Assembly: GCA_029309925.1 (NCBI GenBank)
Contig: JARKND010000005.1
Span: forward strand, 372,001 to 436,000
From: Fulvivirgaceae bacterium JP3-4
Lineage (GTDB): Bacteria > Bacteroidota > Bacteroidia > Cytophagales > Cyclobacteriaceae
Length of the DNA stretch: 64,000 nt
Reading direction: 5' to 3'
A model generated the notes under the pieces. The model saw only the letters and a list, made by a program, of their open reading frames with translations. It did no database searches and was not told the DNA's origin. A program made the translations under genes and the position numbers. Within the stretch, counting starts at the first letter, position 1, and every line of letters begins with the position of its first letter. Below, in pieces: positions 62,172 through 64,000 of this stretch.

Positions 62172-63161
62172 GTGAAACTACTCAGTTTTTTTCTGCTGCT
62201 GACGTCTGCTTCAGCCCTCGCCCAACTGCCACTTGATGAGACGCAATTTTACGCAAGGATAAAACCCGGAACAGTGCTTCCGCAGAATTTGCTCACAACA
62301 AAAACTGCAGTGTTCTATCCGTATTCCATGACCCAGAAAGAGCTTGAACTCGCACAGCAGTATTTCCAGCGCTCTGGTATTGATGCCGTAGCCTATTTCG
62401 TGACAGACTTGTTAATGGCGGGTCGTGATGTTTCAGTAAACATGGCGCAGTCGCTCAACAGCCGTGAGATCACGAACCTCATCGTTTTCCAGCGAGGAAG
62501 TGATTTCTTCAAGCTCACACTGTTCGAATATAATCGCAAAGCAAATTTTGTTGAACCTGATGCGCCAACGTGGGTGAGCCAGCATCGCCTGCTGGAGGAA
62601 CTGATGAAAGGACTGTATCTCGCGACTGCGAATGGCGGGCTGAAAAAACAAAATTACCTCATCAACGATTTCCCGGAAACGGGCTTTATGATCAATGCGA
62701 TTGATGGAAGACGAAATGAGTTTTACGCGATCGACTTAAAGGTTGATCCGCTCGCGGTTCCAAAATTTGGTGATGAAGTACTCGACAAAGAATTAGAAGA
62801 GATCATGAAAGCATACCCTTTCAAGTATACACTTACTGAGCCGGGCCTGTCTGAAGCAGATCTGCGCAAGCAAGGCTATCTCTTCGTGCTGAGATTCGTG
62901 AAGGCTAGAGCGGGTGTTGCCAAGCAAGTTTTGGGATATCCTGTAACAAAATCGGAGTCTGCAATCGTCTCGATATCCTACGTCAGCGAGCAGCCGGAGG
63001 TTCGCAATATTTCTGTTAATGCAGATGTATACAAATTTTACTTCAAGCATATCGATTCCGGCAACGCATACCTGGGCACCAAGTGGGATGCGGATGAATC
63101 ATGGCAGCAGGCGATCGTCAATCAGCTTCGCGGGATGAAGATTGAGCTGAAGATCAATTGA
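62172..63161 (+). CDS. Secreted protein of unknown function
   Basis: 329 residues with a GTG start at 62172 that gives a perfect signal peptide (VKLLSFFLLLTSASALAQ) and is preceded by GAAGAGAAA; TTG codons at 62154 and 62124 also are in frame. The mature protein is mixed alpha/beta: LPQNLLTTKTAVFYPYSMTQKEL, GIDAVAYFVTDLLMAGRDV, ITNLIVFQRGSDFFKLTLF and, at the C-terminus, VYKFYFKHIDSGNAYLGTKWDADESWQ. No metal or catalytic motif is recognised. It is periplasmic or surface-exposed. Confidence 0.82.
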   Translation: MKLLSFFLLLTSASALAQLPLDETQFYARIKPGTVLPQNLLTTKTAVFYPYSMTQKELELAQQYFQRSGIDAVAYFVTDLLMAGRDVSVNMAQSLNSREITNLIVFQRGSDFFKLTLFEYNRKANFVEPDAPTWVSQHRLLEELMKGLYLATANGGLKKQNYLINDFPETGFMINAIDGRRNEFYAIDLKVDPLAVPKFGDEVLDKELEEIMKAYPFKYTLTEPGLSEADLRKQGYLFVLRFVKARAGVAKQVLGYPVTKSESAIVSISYVSEQPEVRNISVNADVYKFYFKHIDSGNAYLGTKWDADESWQQAIVNQLRGMKIELKIN

Positions 63162-63204
63162 TGTAAGAACAATCCTAAGATCGAATCTTCCTTGTGGAAT
63201 TTTT

Positions 63205-63230
63205 TCAGGATTTTAGTAAAGTAATCCTGA
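63205..63230. promoter_or_regulatory. Hairpin in the leader of the gene at 63235
   Basis: TCAGGATT pairs with AATCCTGA across 10 bases, ending 4 bases before the ATG. It would occlude ribosome access if it folds, or could be a remnant of a terminator of the upstream gene; no T-run is present after it. Confidence 0.45.
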
Positions 63231-63234
63231 CCCC

Positions 63235-63828
63235 ATGAAGCGATCCCTCCTCCTCACCCTGCTTTCGTTTTCCATTTGCGCGAGTGCGCAGCAAACCAGT
63301 GAAAAATTTGTTCTTGAATGGACTAATGGGGTAGTGATCTTTAAGAGTGGAGACACACTGCGCTGCGATCTGCGCTTTAATCAAACGGGAAGTCATCCCA
63401 TCCTTCAGGTCGGCCAGGACTCGGAGATCCTTACCATCCCCACAAAGGATGTCAGACAGTTTTCATTCTTTGATGTGAGAAGGAACAGGACCCGTACTTT
63501 TGCAACCTTTCACGACAACCATGTGCAGAAGGACTTCTTCATGGAGAAGCTTTATGGTGACGCGCATTTCAGCATTCTTAACTGGAAAACGATGGAAGTG
63601 CCAAACGAACTCAACTTCAGCCGGTTTCTCGGTAAGCCTGTGAAAACGCACAAAAAATACCTGCTGAATGAATCCACGGGAGAACTGCTGCCGATGTCGC
63701 GCGAGAATCTCTTACAGCTTCTGGAACCGAAACGGAACGCAATCCTTTCATTTGTTAAGATGGAACACATTCGCTTCAGGCGCATTTCTGATTTTATCCG
63801 TGTTATTGAATACCACAATTCACTTTAA
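63235..63828 (+). CDS. Secreted protein of unknown function
   Basis: 197 residues. Signal peptide MKRSLLLTLLSFSICASAQ. The pattern GVVIFKSGDTLRCDLRFNQ and LTIPTKDVRQFSFFD is that of small beta-barrel envelope proteins seen throughout Cytophagales. The last third is helical (LLPMSRENLLQLLEPKRNAI). No enzyme motif. It lies 73 bases after the preceding secreted protein on the same strand, with a hairpin in the gap. Confidence 0.8.
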   Translation: MKRSLLLTLLSFSICASAQQTSEKFVLEWTNGVVIFKSGDTLRCDLRFNQTGSHPILQVGQDSEILTIPTKDVRQFSFFDVRRNRTRTFATFHDNHVQKDFFMEKLYGDAHFSILNWKTMEVPNELNFSRFLGKPVKTHKKYLLNESTGELLPMSRENLLQLLEPKRNAILSFVKMEHIRFRRISDFIRVIEYHNSL

Positions 63829-63858
63829 TTTTTCCTCCTGACATAGGGTTGACATAGC

Positions 63859-63886
63859 TTCTTGTTGTTTTGTAAAGCAACAAGAA
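63859..63886. repeat. 9-base-stem hairpin before the last gene
   Basis: TTCTTGTTG pairs with CAACAAGAA across 10 bases, 10 bases before the ATG at 63897. It may be a weak terminator or a leader structure. Confidence 0.45.
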
Positions 63887-63896
63887 ACCTTGGTAT

Positions 63897-64000
63897 ATGG
63901 CAGAAGCATTGAAACACATGTACAACCCGGAATTTTTTGAGAGACTTTGTCCGGTGATGCGGGCAACGATCCCGGGCTTCGATTGCAAGTATTTTATCCA
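63897..64000 (+). CDS. DNA alkylation repair protein, N-terminal part (cut by window end)
   Basis: Only 34 codons are visible: MAEALKHMYNPEFFERLCPV, then MRATIPGFDCKYFI. The pattern (L-K-x-x-Y-N-x-x-F-F ... IPGFD) is that of the HEAT-like DNA alkylation repair family (AlkC/AlkD). The rest lies beyond the window, so the catalytic domain is not seen. Confidence 0.75.
   Translation, partial: MAEALKHMYNPEFFERLCPVMRATIPGFDCKYFI

Overview
The window is a piece of the chromosome of a bacterium of the phylum Bacteroidota, most likely order Cytophagales (Chryseolinea-like). The reasons are the gliding lipoprotein GldJ, a very long secreted protein with a type IX secretion (T9SS) C-terminal sorting domain, a DUF4175 protein, two consecutive OmpH genes behind bamA, lamin-tail and Big_5-type surface proteins, and promoters that look like the Bacteroidota TAnnTTTG type. 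No rRNA, tRNA, CRISPR array, prophage or insertion sequence was recognised. The genes are ordinary chromosomal ones, closely packed, mostly on the minus strand up to 40 kb and mixed afterwards.

Layout. 0-2 kb: the end of bamA and two OmpH/Skp chaperones, then a terminator. 2-6 kb: an LD-carboxypeptidase, an ATP-grasp protein with a DinB-like protein, and two small envelope proteins. 6.1-12.6 kb: a fatty-acid beta-oxidation operon (marR, fadB, fadA, acyl-CoA dehydrogenase) interrupted by a small S23 four-helix-bundle gene flanked by inverted TAGGCAG repeats. 12.7-15.5 kb: MOSC protein, PadR regulator, large TPR protein. 15.5-25.6 kb: a minus-strand run of DUF4175, HATPase, ybeY, mnmG, methyltransferase and Big_5 lipoprotein. 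25.9-32.6 kb: ComF, gldJ, mfd, small membrane protein, thioredoxin-like lipoprotein. 33-41 kb: PG_1098-type methyltransferase, LAB_N protein, flavoprotein, ABC permease, ECF sigma and putative anti-sigma. 41-52.7 kb: DUF4382 lipoprotein, asd, a 1586-residue lamin-tail protein, hydrolase, prmA, tpiA, M20 peptidase. 52.9-61.4 kb: a probable operon of a KRE9-like anchored protein, a 2183-residue T9SS cargo and a secreted caspase-like peptidase. 61.7-64 kb: Rieske protein, two secreted unknowns and the start of a DNA alkylation repair gene.

The most interesting signal lies between genes. At 15.50-15.82 kb an AT-only tract sits next to a cluster of DnaA-box-like 9-mers including two exact TTATNCACA boxes. 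At 20.26-20.33 kb, just upstream of mnmG, two near-perfect parS sites bracket further DnaA-like boxes. Together they suggest that the replication origin and centromere region of this chromosome is in this window. A second theme is a family of heptameric TAGNNAN tandem repeats in several gaps, including 22 exact copies at 61.49-61.64 kb. Other intergenic repeats include a 175-bp MITE-like element, a 112-bp direct repeat pair and a 14-bp-stem palindrome.
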